Counted from the first letter of the stretch, positions 1 through 6,146 are shown. The stretch: DNA of 8,040 bases from Methanobrevibacter sp. (GCA_031289975.1 JAITOM010000141.1:1-8040); one strand, 5' to 3'. Program-made: numbers and translations. The notes: generated by a model from the letters alone, not told the origin.

Positions 1-329
1 CTTATATCTGCAAGTTTTATTCTCAACTCCAATCCTTTATCAGTTCTAAACCTTCTTTTCAAATACTTTGGCATAGTTATACCAAAAAATCTTTCTAATT
101 TATTATTAGTATTTGGCAAATACTTATATTTTATATGTGCTATTGCTCTATCAAAATATTTAGAGAGATTTTTCACAAAAGTCACAATAACAGTAGGTAA
201 ATTCTCTACACCGTTTAATAACATATTAAATCTTCTTCTCGCTGATTTCTCAGTATCACATTTGAAAATATTAGATATTCTTTCAACATAATTATCTAAA
301 TCTTTCAATTCATTCTTTTTATTTCTAAT
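1..329 (-). pseudogene. DDE-type transposase, C-terminal fragment (runs off left edge)
   Basis: An open frame on the minus strand runs from 329 leftwards to the window edge, about 109 codons, with no stop. Its C-terminal part reads ...YLPNTNNKLERFF..., then PKYLKRRFRTDKGLELRIKLADIR. A T-N-N-x-x-E segment followed by a basic K-R-R-F-R-T-x-x-G stretch is typical of the last third of DDE transposases, where the Glu is the final catalytic acid. The frame is closed upstream by TAA at 330-332 and then further stops, and no ATG lies near the 5' end (the nearest candidates are TTG at 308 or an internal ATG). The N-terminal two thirds and the first catalytic Asp residues are therefore missing, which points to a 5'-truncated relic. 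The IS family is not certain; ISM1-like elements of Methanobrevibacter are one possibility. A short hairpin (TAACA-TTTTT-TGTTA, near 366-380) lies between this fragment and the MITE at 400. Confidence 0.6.
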
Positions 330-399
330 TTATATTCACTTATTTGTTTATTTATTTAACTTTTATAACATTTTTTGTTAGAGTTCCTCACTAATCAAC

Positions 400-557
400 G
401 GCACTGTAAACTCAGCATGGATTTTCACAATTGAAAAATTGAAAACAGACGATAAAAGTTTAATGACATGTATATGGGCTTAATGCTTTTATGCTAAAAT
501 CCAAATTCCAAATTGTGAATTTCCATCCTCTTTTTACAGTGCCCTTTTTACAGTGCC
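400..557. mobile_element. 144-bp MITE, copy 1 (400-543), plus an extra terminal repeat (544-557)
   Basis: The element starts with GGCACTGTAAA (400-410) and ends with TTTACAGTGCC (533-543), a perfect 11-bp terminal inverted repeat. The inversion continues imperfectly inward: ATGGATTTTCACAATT at the left faces the complement of AATTGTGAATTTCCAT at the right, giving about 30 bp in all. It is the same length as the copy at 7544-7687 and differs from it at about 6 of 144 positions. It has no ORF, so it must be mobilised in trans. The right end CTTTTTACAGTGCC is repeated exactly at 544-557. No matching 8-bp target duplication flanks this copy at either possible right boundary, unlike the second copy. 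The GGCACTGT ends and the 8-bp duplication of copy 2 resemble IS6-family ends, but the parent transposase cannot be named from this window. Confidence 0.85.
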
Positions 558-700
558 AAACTATATACTTTAATACCTAATTTTTTTGCAACAATCGTTA
601 GTTATAATTTTTCTTAAATCAATTTTTTAAAAATTAAAATGCTTTAATTTTTAGATTTGTAGAAATGAATAAAACAAGAAATGTCCATCATCCATTATCT

Positions 701-720
701 TAAAGAAATAAAAAAGAATA
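701..720 (-). terminator. Candidate U-rich terminator of the ABC operon
   Basis: On the minus strand, just after the ATPase stop codon at 725, the sequence reads TATTCTTTTTTATTTCTTTA. Archaeal transcripts often end in U-tracts of this kind without a hairpin. This is placement plus composition only, and such tracts are common in this AT-rich DNA. The rest of 558-724 shows nothing I can name. Confidence 0.3.
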
Positions 721-724
721 ATAA

Positions 725-1399
725 TTAATTATTTTTATTATCATTAATTATTTTCCCATCAAGAAATTCGATTATTCGGTTAGCATGTTTAGCAACATCT
801 AAATCATGGGTTACTATAATTAAGGTAATATTTTCCTTAATTTGTAATTCTTGAAGTAATTTTAAAATATTTTCTGTGTTTTTTGAATCTAATGATCCTG
901 TAGGTTCATCAGCTAAAATAATAGCTGGTGAATTAGCCAATGATCGTGCAATAGCTACTCTCTGTCTTTCACCACCAGATAAGACCTTAGGATCAGAACT
1001 TGCTTTATTTTTAAGGTTAACTAAATCCAGTAATTCTAATGACCTTTTTCTCATTTCTTTATTGGACATTTTCAATTCATACATAGGAATTTCAACATTT
1101 TCAGCACATGATATGTTGGATATAAGATTATGAAGTTGAAATATAAAACCAACAAATTTAGATCTAAATTCATTTAATTTTTTAGTGTTTCTTAAATCAT
1201 AGTCTCCTATCCTTATTGTTCCTTCATCAGCCACATCCAATCCACCTAACATATTTAATAAAGTTGATTTTCCTGATCCTGATGCTCCAATTATTGCTAT
1301 AAATTCTCCTTTTTCAATTGTCAAATCAACACCATCTAAAGCTTTTATAAGACCATTTTCATAGCTTTTTTTCAAATTTTTAATTTCCATAAATGACAT
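725..1399 (-). CDS. ABC transporter ATP-binding protein (MacB/LolD/FtsE type)
   Basis: This 224-residue protein is a complete single-domain ABC ATPase that would sit on the cytoplasmic face and power the permease encoded just upstream. Visible motifs: Walker A GASGSGKS (38-45), Q-loop Gln88 in IFQLHNL, signature LSGGERQR (140-147), Walker B IILADE (160-165) with catalytic Glu165, D-loop SLD (169-171) and H-loop His198 in VTHD. The spacing around FQLHNLISNISCAENVEIPM is typical of the MacB/LolD branch, which pairs with FtsX-like permeases, and the length is normal for it. The start ATG at 1399 is preceded by GAGAGGAA about 8 nt upstream, a good Shine-Dalgarno site; an in-frame ATG at 1390 is the alternative. 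It begins 28 nt after the permease stop codon, so the two are almost certainly one operon. The substrate cannot be told from the sequence. No MacA-like adaptor is present, which fits an archaeon without an outer membrane. Confidence 0.95.
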   Translation of the reverse strand: MSFMEIKNLKKSYENGLIKALDGVDLTIEKGEFIAIIGASGSGKSTLLNMLGGLDVADEGTIRIGDYDLRNTKKLNEFRSKFVGFIFQLHNLISNISCAENVEIPMYELKMSNKEMRKRSLELLDLVNLKNKASSDPKVLSGGERQRVAIARSLANSPAIILADEPTGSLDSKNTENILKLLQELQIKENITLIIVTHDLDVAKHANRIIEFLDGKIINDNKNN

Positions 1400-1427
1400 T
1401 TTATAGTTCCTCTCATATTAAATCATT

Positions 1428-2564
1428 TTATTCATAACGTAAAGCTTCTGTAGGTGGTAATTTACTTGCCTTGTGAGCTGGATAAAATCCACCTACTAAT
1501 CCAATGATTATTGCAAATATAACTGCTTGTAAAATTGTGTTTATTGAAAATACAAGAGATACATCATCCATTAAGAATTTTAAGACAATCATACTTAGTA
1601 ATATTCCTAATATTGTACCTATAATAGATGCAACCATGGTTAATACCAATGATTCACCTAAAACCATTGTTATAATTCTTTTATTCTTCCACCCAACAGC
1701 TTTTAAAACTCCTATTTCTCTGGTTCTTTCATATACTGACATCATCATTGTATTTAAAATACCTATTCCACCAATAAGAAGTGCTAATAGTGAAATAGCA
1801 AGTGATAGTTGTTTTAACATGCTTATCATTTCACCCATCACCCCATTATCAGCTATTGATGTTGAAACATCTATATTATCACCATATTCGTTTTTTAATT
1901 CTTTTGAAACATATTCCGATTTTACACCAGTCTTTAATTTTACAATAACATTACTTAAATTCTCTGAATCCTGAACATAATCCTGAACATTTTTAAGTGA
2001 TGTAATAAAACTCAAACTAACCCCCATCAAATTGTCTGGCTCGTAAATTCCAACTATTTTATAATCATCATCATCTATTTTATAATCATCTCCAACAGTT
2101 TTGTTTTCTATTTTTGCAAGACCTGATGAGATAATTCCTTCTTTACTATCATCGTTAAATGCAGTTCCATTGGTTATATTTCCTTGATATTTAAGACTTG
2201 TATTTTCCATACCTATTAAATTAATCGGAACCAGCATATTTTTATTCAGAAATTTGGTTTCATAAACCCCTGCAACACTATCAACACCTTCAGTATTTTT
2301 TATTGTATCCAACCAACTTTTATTTAAAGGTTTATTTGGACCATAAAATACAATATTTGGATCCGTCAAATTAACTTTTTCACCTTTAATTAGCATATCA
2401 ATCCCAGAATTGTGGATTTTATTGTCAATACCATTAATTACTGAATCTGTTACAAAACCTAAAGCTACCATTGCACCAATACCAATTCCTATCCCAATTA
2501 TTGCAAGAACTGCAATAAATTTCTTTTTAAATGGATTTTTTAAAATCAATTTCATAAACGACAC
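1428..2564 (-). CDS. ABC transporter permease, MacB/FtsX family
   Basis: This 378-residue membrane protein has the standard MacB-like layout: a first membrane segment near residues 17-38, rich in Gly and Ile; a large extracytoplasmic domain (about 40-250, MacB periplasmic-core type); then three membrane segments near 252-276, 300-330 and 343-363. The segment YERTREIGVLKAVGWKNKRI (278-297) is the family's cytoplasmic coupling region that contacts the ATPase. The C-terminus PTEALRYE is the usual FtsX-domain ending. It is the first gene of the operon. The start is taken as GTG at 2564, with GAGTTGAT three nucleotides upstream as a weak ribosome site; ATG at 2555 is the alternative. The N-terminus M-S-F-M is the same as in the ATPase gene, which slightly favours the GTG. 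In archaea such pairs are assigned to export of peptides, lipids or toxic compounds; no substrate is visible here. Confidence 0.93.
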   Translation of the reverse strand: MSFMKLILKNPFKKKFIAVLAIIGIGIGIGAMVALGFVTDSVINGIDNKIHNSGIDMLIKGEKVNLTDPNIVFYGPNKPLNKSWLDTIKNTEGVDSVAGVYETKFLNKNMLVPINLIGMENTSLKYQGNITNGTAFNDDSKEGIISSGLAKIENKTVGDDYKIDDDDYKIVGIYEPDNLMGVSLSFITSLKNVQDYVQDSENLSNVIVKLKTGVKSEYVSKELKNEYGDNIDVSTSIADNGVMGEMISMLKQLSLAISLLALLIGGIGILNTMMMSVYERTREIGVLKAVGWKNKRIITMVLGESLVLTMVASIIGTILGILLSMIVLKFLMDDVSLVFSINTILQAVIFAIIIGLVGGFYPAHKASKLPPTEALRYE

Positions 2565-2604
2565 AATATCAACTCAGTTTATATTTTTTAATTTATTTCT
2601 ATTT

Positions 2605-2612
2605 CATATATA
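2605..2612 (-). promoter_or_regulatory. Candidate TATA box of the ABC operon
   Basis: Reading leftwards on the minus strand, CACTATATATGAAAT contains TATATATG at 2612-2605. A start about 25 nt downstream would fall near 2582-2584, giving a leader of about 18-20 nt before the GTG at 2564. Position and sequence fit an archaeal promoter, but TATA-like strings are frequent in this DNA. Confidence 0.45.
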
Positions 2613-2613
2613 G

Positions 2614-2631
2614 TGTTCTGTATGTTCTGTA
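2614..2631. repeat. Two perfect 9-bp direct repeats next to the ABC promoter
   Basis: TGTTCTGTA occurs twice head to tail (2614-2622 and 2623-2631). On the operon's strand this reads TACAGAACATACAGAACA, directly upstream of the TATATATG box. It is GC-richer than its surroundings. The position immediately upstream of the TATA/BRE would suit a regulator binding site, although a simple slippage duplication is possible. Confidence 0.45.
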
Positions 2632-2945
2632 AAATTATTTTCTTTTTATTTATATATTAATTTTATAAAATATATTATTATAAAATTCAATTAAATATTT
2701 GTAATCAAAAATTTGTAATCAAAAATTATTTTTATTTCTTTAAATTAAATTTAAAGATGAGCATTAATTTTTAAAAAGGATATAAATTTATAATATAATT
2801 TTAATTTAAATATTTTTTTATTAATTTAAATATTTTTTATAGTTTAATTCATATTTAAAGTTATTATAATGTTTATTAGATCGTATAATGTTTATTAGAA
2901 ACAAAAGATTTAAAAATTTCGATAAAATAATTATTTAAGCAATAT
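2632..2945. other. Gene-free AT-rich stretch with short tandem duplications
   Basis: No ORF of note and no RNA gene is visible. The stretch holds three tandem duplications: TTTGTAATCAAAAA twice (2698-2711 and 2712-2725); a roughly 20-bp unit starting TTAATTTAAATATTTTTT twice (2801-2820 and 2821-2839); and TATAATGTTTATTAGA twice, 19 bp apart (2865-2880 and 2884-2899). Slippage during replication is the simplest origin. Confidence 0.7.
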
Positions 2946-3160
2946 TATAGTCATTATGGAAAAGTTCTTAAATTTTAAAATGATAATTTTTTTTTATTAA
3001 GTTATTTAATTTTAAATATTATTTCATGAAAATCTACAATTTTAAATTTTAAATAATATTAATATATTTTAATTAATATAAATAATTTTAAATTAGTATA
3101 TTTTAATAATATTTATTTTTAAAAAAGTTATTTATTAAGAACTTTATCAAAACCACTATA
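2946..3160 (+). mobile_element. TATAGT element A (215 bp, non-coding)
   Basis: The element runs from TATAGTCATTATGGAAAAG at the left to the complement of TATAGTGGTTTTGATAAAG at the right. The terminal inverted repeat is about 26 bp, with TATAGT outermost and AAAGTTCTTAA as a perfect inner block; five positions differ between. The interior is AT-only in long runs and encodes nothing. Two relatives are present: an inverted copy at about 3434-3710 and a partial copy starting at 7871. TA at both extremes suggests TA target duplication as in the IS630/Tc1 group, but that is inferred from the ends alone. Confidence 0.7.
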
Positions 3161-3178
3161 ATAAATAAAAAGCAAATA

Positions 3179-3292
3179 ATTTTACAGAGAGTGTAAACTT
3201 TTATGGAGGTTTATCAAAATTTGAGGTTTTCTTTATATATGAAAATCCAAAATTTACAAAACCTCCACACTTTTTGACACTCTCATTTTACA
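3179..3292. mobile_element. 98-bp palindromic MITE (3187-3284) with 8-bp target duplication
   Basis: The element starts GAGAGTGT (3187-3194) and ends ACACTCTC (3277-3284). The inverted repeat continues inward through TTTTATGGAGGTTT facing AAACCTCCACACTTTT, and again through CAAAATTTGAGG facing ATCCAAAATTT, so nearly the whole element can fold back on itself. It is flanked by a perfect 8-bp direct repeat, ATTTTACA, at 3179-3186 and 3285-3292. This is direct evidence of transposition and defines the ends exactly. It has no ORF. GAGAGTGT-type ends with 8-bp duplications occur in IS256-like (Mutator) elements, so an element of that kind is a possible parent; I cannot confirm it. It is unrelated in sequence to the GGCACTG MITE. 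Confidence 0.88.
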
Positions 3293-3433
3293 AAACACTA
3301 TATTTATATGATTAAAAATTAACATTATAATTATAATAAAATAGAAATTATTTTATTGATAATTATAATAAAAAATAATTTGTTATTTATTTAAAAAAAA
3401 TAATATTTATTAATAATATAAAGTTAATAATAT

Positions 3434-3710
3434 AAAGTTCTTAATAAATAATTTTTTGTTCTTAATAAATGATTTTTTGTTCTTAATAAATAATTTTTTT
3501 AAAAATAAATATTATTAAAAAATATAAAATAAATACTATTAAAAAATATTTATTTAAAATATTTATTTAAAATTAGTTATATTAATTAAAATAAATTTAT
3601 ATTATTTAAAATTTAAAATTATAGATTTTTATAAATTAATATTTGAAATTAAGTAATTTAATAAAAAAAATTATCATCCAAAATTTAAGAACTTTTCCAA
3701 AATGACTATA
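3434..3710 (-). mobile_element. TATAGT element B (inverted copy, one end damaged)
   Basis: Read on the minus strand from 3710, the sequence begins TATAGTCATTTTGGAAAAG and follows elements A and C closely through the AT-rich interior, ending in the AAAGTTCTTAATAAATA block near 3434-3450. The outermost bases expected at the far end (TATAGTGGTTTTGAT) are not recognisable, and that end has been expanded into three 21-bp repeats. The intact end lies 27 bp from the symporter ATG and overlaps its probable TATA box. Confidence 0.65.
3437..3499. repeat. Three tandem 21-bp repeats
   Basis: GTTCTTAATAAATAATTTTTT occurs as three adjacent units (3437-3457, 3458-3478, 3479-3499); the middle one has a single A-to-G change. 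The unit is the inner part of the TATAGT-element terminus (AAAGTTCTTAATAAATA), so the array is an expansion inside one end of element B. The unit is too short and has no spacers, so this is not a CRISPR array. Confidence 0.85.
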
Positions 3711-3714
3711 TAAT
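3707..3714 (+). promoter_or_regulatory. TATA box of the dicarboxylate symporter gene
   Basis: TATATAAT is centred about 27 nt upstream of the ATG at 3738. An archaeal start 25-27 nt after the box would fall on or next to the start codon, and no Shine-Dalgarno site is present in AAATTAGATAAT before the ATG. The transcript is therefore probably leaderless. The box straddles the outer end of element B (ACTATA, 3705-3710). Confidence 0.6.
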
Positions 3715-3737
3715 AAATAAAATAAAAATTAGATAAT

Positions 3738-4991
3738 ATGAAACTAAAATCTTTAAAAATACCAAATTTTTTAAAAAATCTATATGTTCAAGTGATTATA
3801 GGAATGATCTTGGGTATTTTAGTTGGATACTTTTATCCTAATATTGGAATCAGCTTAGAACCTTTAGGAAAAGGATTTATAAACTTAATTAAAATGTTAA
3901 TTACTCCAATAATATTCGGAACATTGGTAACTGGAATTGTAGGAGTAAGAGACTTTAAAAAAATAGGAAAATTGGGTATAAAAGCTTTGGTCTATTTTGA
4001 AATCATGTCCACCATTGCATTGCTTATTGGTATAATTGTTGCAGAGGTAATACAACCTGGGCATGGAATTAATTTTAATTTTAATGTAATCAGCCCCACT
4101 TCAAATACTAATAATTCAATTAATGGTGTTGATTTTCTATTACATATAATTCCAAATACTGTATTTAGTGGATTTGTTAATGGAGATATACTGCAAGTTT
4201 TATTGGTATCAATATTATTTAGTGTAGGTCTTATAAAATTAAAAGAATCTGGAGAAGTGGTTTTAAATGTAATAGATAAGGTAACAAAAGTTTTTTATGA
4301 AATGGTTAGAATGGTAACCTACCTTGCTCCTATAGGGGCGTTTGGAGCTATGGGATTTACAATAGGAAATCATGGGATTGAAGCCCTTCAGAATTTACTT
4401 ACATTAATTTTAAGTGTTTATTCAACATGTGGAGTTTTTGTTCTCATTGGTTTAGGTATTGTTGCTAAAATATCTGGATTTAATATTATAAAATTCCTTA
4501 TATACATTAAGGATGAAATACTTTTAGTTCTTGCAACAAGCTCTTCTGAAGTCGTTCTTCCTAAAATCATGGAAAAATTGGAAAAATTAGGATGTGAAAA
4601 ATCTGTTGTTGGTTTTGTTGTTCCTACAGGGTATAGTTTCAATTTAGATGGAACATGTATTTACTTAACAATAGCTACAATGTTCATATTCCAAGCATTT
4701 AATATTAATATAAGTCTAAATGATAAGTTGCTTATTTTTCTTATATTATTAATAACATCTAAAGGAGCAGCAGCAGTCACTGGCGGAGGATTCATTGTTT
4801 TAAGTGCAACTCTCTCTGAATTTCATCAGATTCCCATTGAATCCCTTACATTAATCTTAGGTGTTGATCGTATACTCTCTGAAGTTAGAGCCATTACTAA
4901 CCTTATAGGAAATAGTGTTGGAACTGTTGTAATAGCTAAATGGGAAAATCTTTTAGATAAAGAAAGATTTGAAAAAGAATTAAATAAATGA
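3738..4991 (+). CDS. dctA: C4-dicarboxylate:cation symporter, DctA type (DAACS family)
   Basis: This 417-residue integral membrane protein takes up C4-dicarboxylates such as succinate, fumarate or malate together with cations. Its length is close to bacterial DctA (about 430). Family landmarks: re-entrant hairpin 1 with TSSSE (267-271), followed by EKLGCEKSVVGFVVPTGYSF (282-301) and the TM7 motif NLDG (302-305); hairpin 2 with TSKGAAAVTGGGF (340-352); and TM8 with LGVDRILSEVRAITNLIGN (374-392). In the archaeal aspartate transporter GltPh the Asp that binds the substrate amino group corresponds to Ser381 here, while the carboxylate-binding Arg is kept (Arg384). That favours a dicarboxylate over an amino acid. 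The terminal IAKW motif is also DctA-like. The gene stands alone, with minus-strand DNA on both sides. The ATG at 3738 is the first in frame and fits a leaderless start. The close match to bacterial DctA suggests ancient transfer from bacteria. Confidence 0.93.
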   Translation: MKLKSLKIPNFLKNLYVQVIIGMILGILVGYFYPNIGISLEPLGKGFINLIKMLITPIIFGTLVTGIVGVRDFKKIGKLGIKALVYFEIMSTIALLIGIIVAEVIQPGHGINFNFNVISPTSNTNNSINGVDFLLHIIPNTVFSGFVNGDILQVLLVSILFSVGLIKLKESGEVVLNVIDKVTKVFYEMVRMVTYLAPIGAFGAMGFTIGNHGIEALQNLLTLILSVYSTCGVFVLIGLGIVAKISGFNIIKFLIYIKDEILLVLATSSSEVVLPKIMEKLEKLGCEKSVVGFVVPTGYSFNLDGTCIYLTIATMFIFQAFNINISLNDKLLIFLILLITSKGAAAVTGGGFIVLSATLSEFHQIPIESLTLILGVDRILSEVRAITNLIGNSVGTVVIAKWENLLDKERFEKELNK

Positions 4992-5380
4992 TTTATTGAC
5001 TTACTCCCATTACTAAAGGAGACGAGATTCTTAAGATTCTTTGAAATGTTTTCCATAGCTCTTATCTTACTTCACCAGATCCAATAGAATTTTCTTTTAT
5101 TATATCAGTTTCCCTATGCTATTATTCATATCCAACACAATGTTGAAAGCCACTTAATATCTCGCATTAGCTTCTTTATATCTAATAACTGAATAAATCA
5201 AATACCACTTTTTTGAACAGTTCGTCTTAAAACCTTAAATCTTCCTCTCATGCCAAAATAGCATTTTTATAATATTTCTTAACAAAACCATTCGATGGAT
5301 TATCCATTACAACAATATGGACACTTGATTTTAAATCAATATATTTAAATGAATCACTAATGGATAGCAAAATTATTTTT
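4992..5380 (-). pseudogene. Decayed transposase relic, possibly ISL3-like
   Basis: This 400-bp gap between convergent genes has no intact ORF. On the minus strand, one frame stays open from about 5379 to the TGA at 5249 and reads FKYIDLKSSVHIVVMDNP, then NGFVKKYYKNAI. This resembles the core of ISL3-type transposases, where a hydrophobic strand ending in a catalytic Asp (V-x-x-V-x-M-D) is followed by a K-x-F-P-N-A-like segment. Beyond it the frame is broken several times; short pieces such as NLVSFSNGSKSINHLF (near 5030-4985) could be what is left of the C-terminal S-N-G-x-x-E-G-x-N-N motif. The similarity is by eye and the family call is weak. That this is decayed coding sequence is more likely than not, because its base composition is richer than that of the true spacers. 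Confidence 0.45.
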
Positions 5381-5393
5381 ATTTATTAAAATA

Positions 5394-6146
5394 TTAGATT
5401 TTCAAGACTTCAAAGGATTTTAAATCTAAAAGGTCAAAGCTTAGAAGTTCAGGAGCATAAGTTACTTTTCCAACTTCAGTGATTAATTTAAATGCTTCAA
5501 ATGCTTCTAAACATCCAATTATATTAGGTACAGGACCAATAACTGGTGGAACCCCTCGTGTCATTTTTTGGATATCTTCTCTTACATTACTATCTAATTT
5601 TTTACCTATTGATGGAAATTTAAATAATTCCTCATAGGTAGGTGTGTCATTGGTGAATGTAGTAATTTGTCCAGATGTTCCATGAATAGCTCCATGAATA
5701 TAGGGTATATTAAGTCTATTAGCAGCTCTTGTTAGAATAACTCTGGTAATTAAATTATCTACTGCATCAATTAAAATATCTGAATCCTTAATAATCTCTT
5801 CAACATTATCTTCATTTACTTCTTGGTTTATTCTATTGGTTTCAACATAAGGATTTATTTTTCTTAATTCTTCTTTTGTGACTAATGTTTTATCTCTACC
5901 TAAAGCATCTAAACTACTCATTACTTGTCTGTTAAGGTTTGATAAATCAAAAACATCTTTATCAACAAAATTAAGTTTGCCAACTCCTTGGCGAGCTAAC
6001 ATTTCAAGTGTAGCTCCACCAATACCACCTGTGCCAATTACAGTTATCTCAGCATTTTTAAATTTTTCTTGTTGACTTTTTGTTACTATACTCATTTGTC
6101 TACTAATTATTTCCCAGTATCCTTGTCCAATATATCTTGTAGGCAT
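5394..6146 (-). CDS. MoeB/ThiF/HesA-family adenylyltransferase (E1-like), lacking zinc cysteines
   Basis: This 250-residue cytoplasmic enzyme belongs to the E1-like family that uses ATP to adenylate the C-terminal Gly-Gly of a ubiquitin-like carrier, for sulfur transfer (thiamine, molybdopterin, tRNA) or for conjugation. Features: Arg16 in the SRQM motif, nucleotide loop GTGGIGG (38-44), Asp62/Asp64, SNLNRQ (69-74) with Arg73, Lys86, and DAVDN (127-131) with Asp130. These fall at or near the positions of the ATP-binding residues of E. coli MoeB. The two zinc-binding CxxC pairs are absent: MoeB's PCYRC is PTYEE here (169-173), and the C-terminal pair is missing. The only cysteine is Cys212, outside the usual catalytic loop. 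The ATG at 6146 follows GTGAT with a 3-nt gap. The likely partner carrier lies upstream on the same strand at 7048-6845, separated by about 700 bp. The exact pathway is not determined. Confidence 0.9.
   Translation of the reverse strand: MPTRYIGQGYWEIISRQMSIVTKSQQEKFKNAEITVIGTGGIGGATLEMLARQGVGKLNFVDKDVFDLSNLNRQVMSSLDALGRDKTLVTKEELRKINPYVETNRINQEVNEDNVEEIIKDSDILIDAVDNLITRVILTRAANRLNIPYIHGAIHGTSGQITTFTNDTPTYEELFKFPSIGKKLDSNVREDIQKMTRGVPPVIGPVPNIIGCLEAFEAFKLITEVGKVTYAPELLSFDLLDLKSFEVLKI

Noticed and set aside
876..1133. Open frame opposite the ATPase gene
   Set aside because: It is the antisense shadow of a well-supported ABC ATPase, with no ribosome site and no recognisable motif. The same applies to 1504-1974 and 2410-2613 opposite the permease.
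2565..3737. tRNA or other stable RNA gene in the long spacer
   Set aside because: The spacer lacks the GC-rich segments that stable RNAs stand out by in AT-rich archaea, and no T-loop or anticodon-arm pattern is seen; the only GC-richer patch is the 98-bp MITE.
5003..5042. IS200/IS605-type end hairpin (CTCC...GGAG followed by AGATTCTTAAGATTCT)
   Set aside because: The stem is only four base pairs and no TnpA or TnpB sequence is recognisable nearby; the surrounding relic looks more like a DDE transposase.
4418..5056. Two minus-strand open frames overlapping the end of the symporter
   Set aside because: They lie mostly antisense to dctA and have no family features. Only the part beyond 4992 may reflect the transposase relic.
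5878..6075. Plus-strand open frame inside the E1-like gene
   Set aside because: It is antisense to conserved motifs of the E1-like enzyme and has no independent support.
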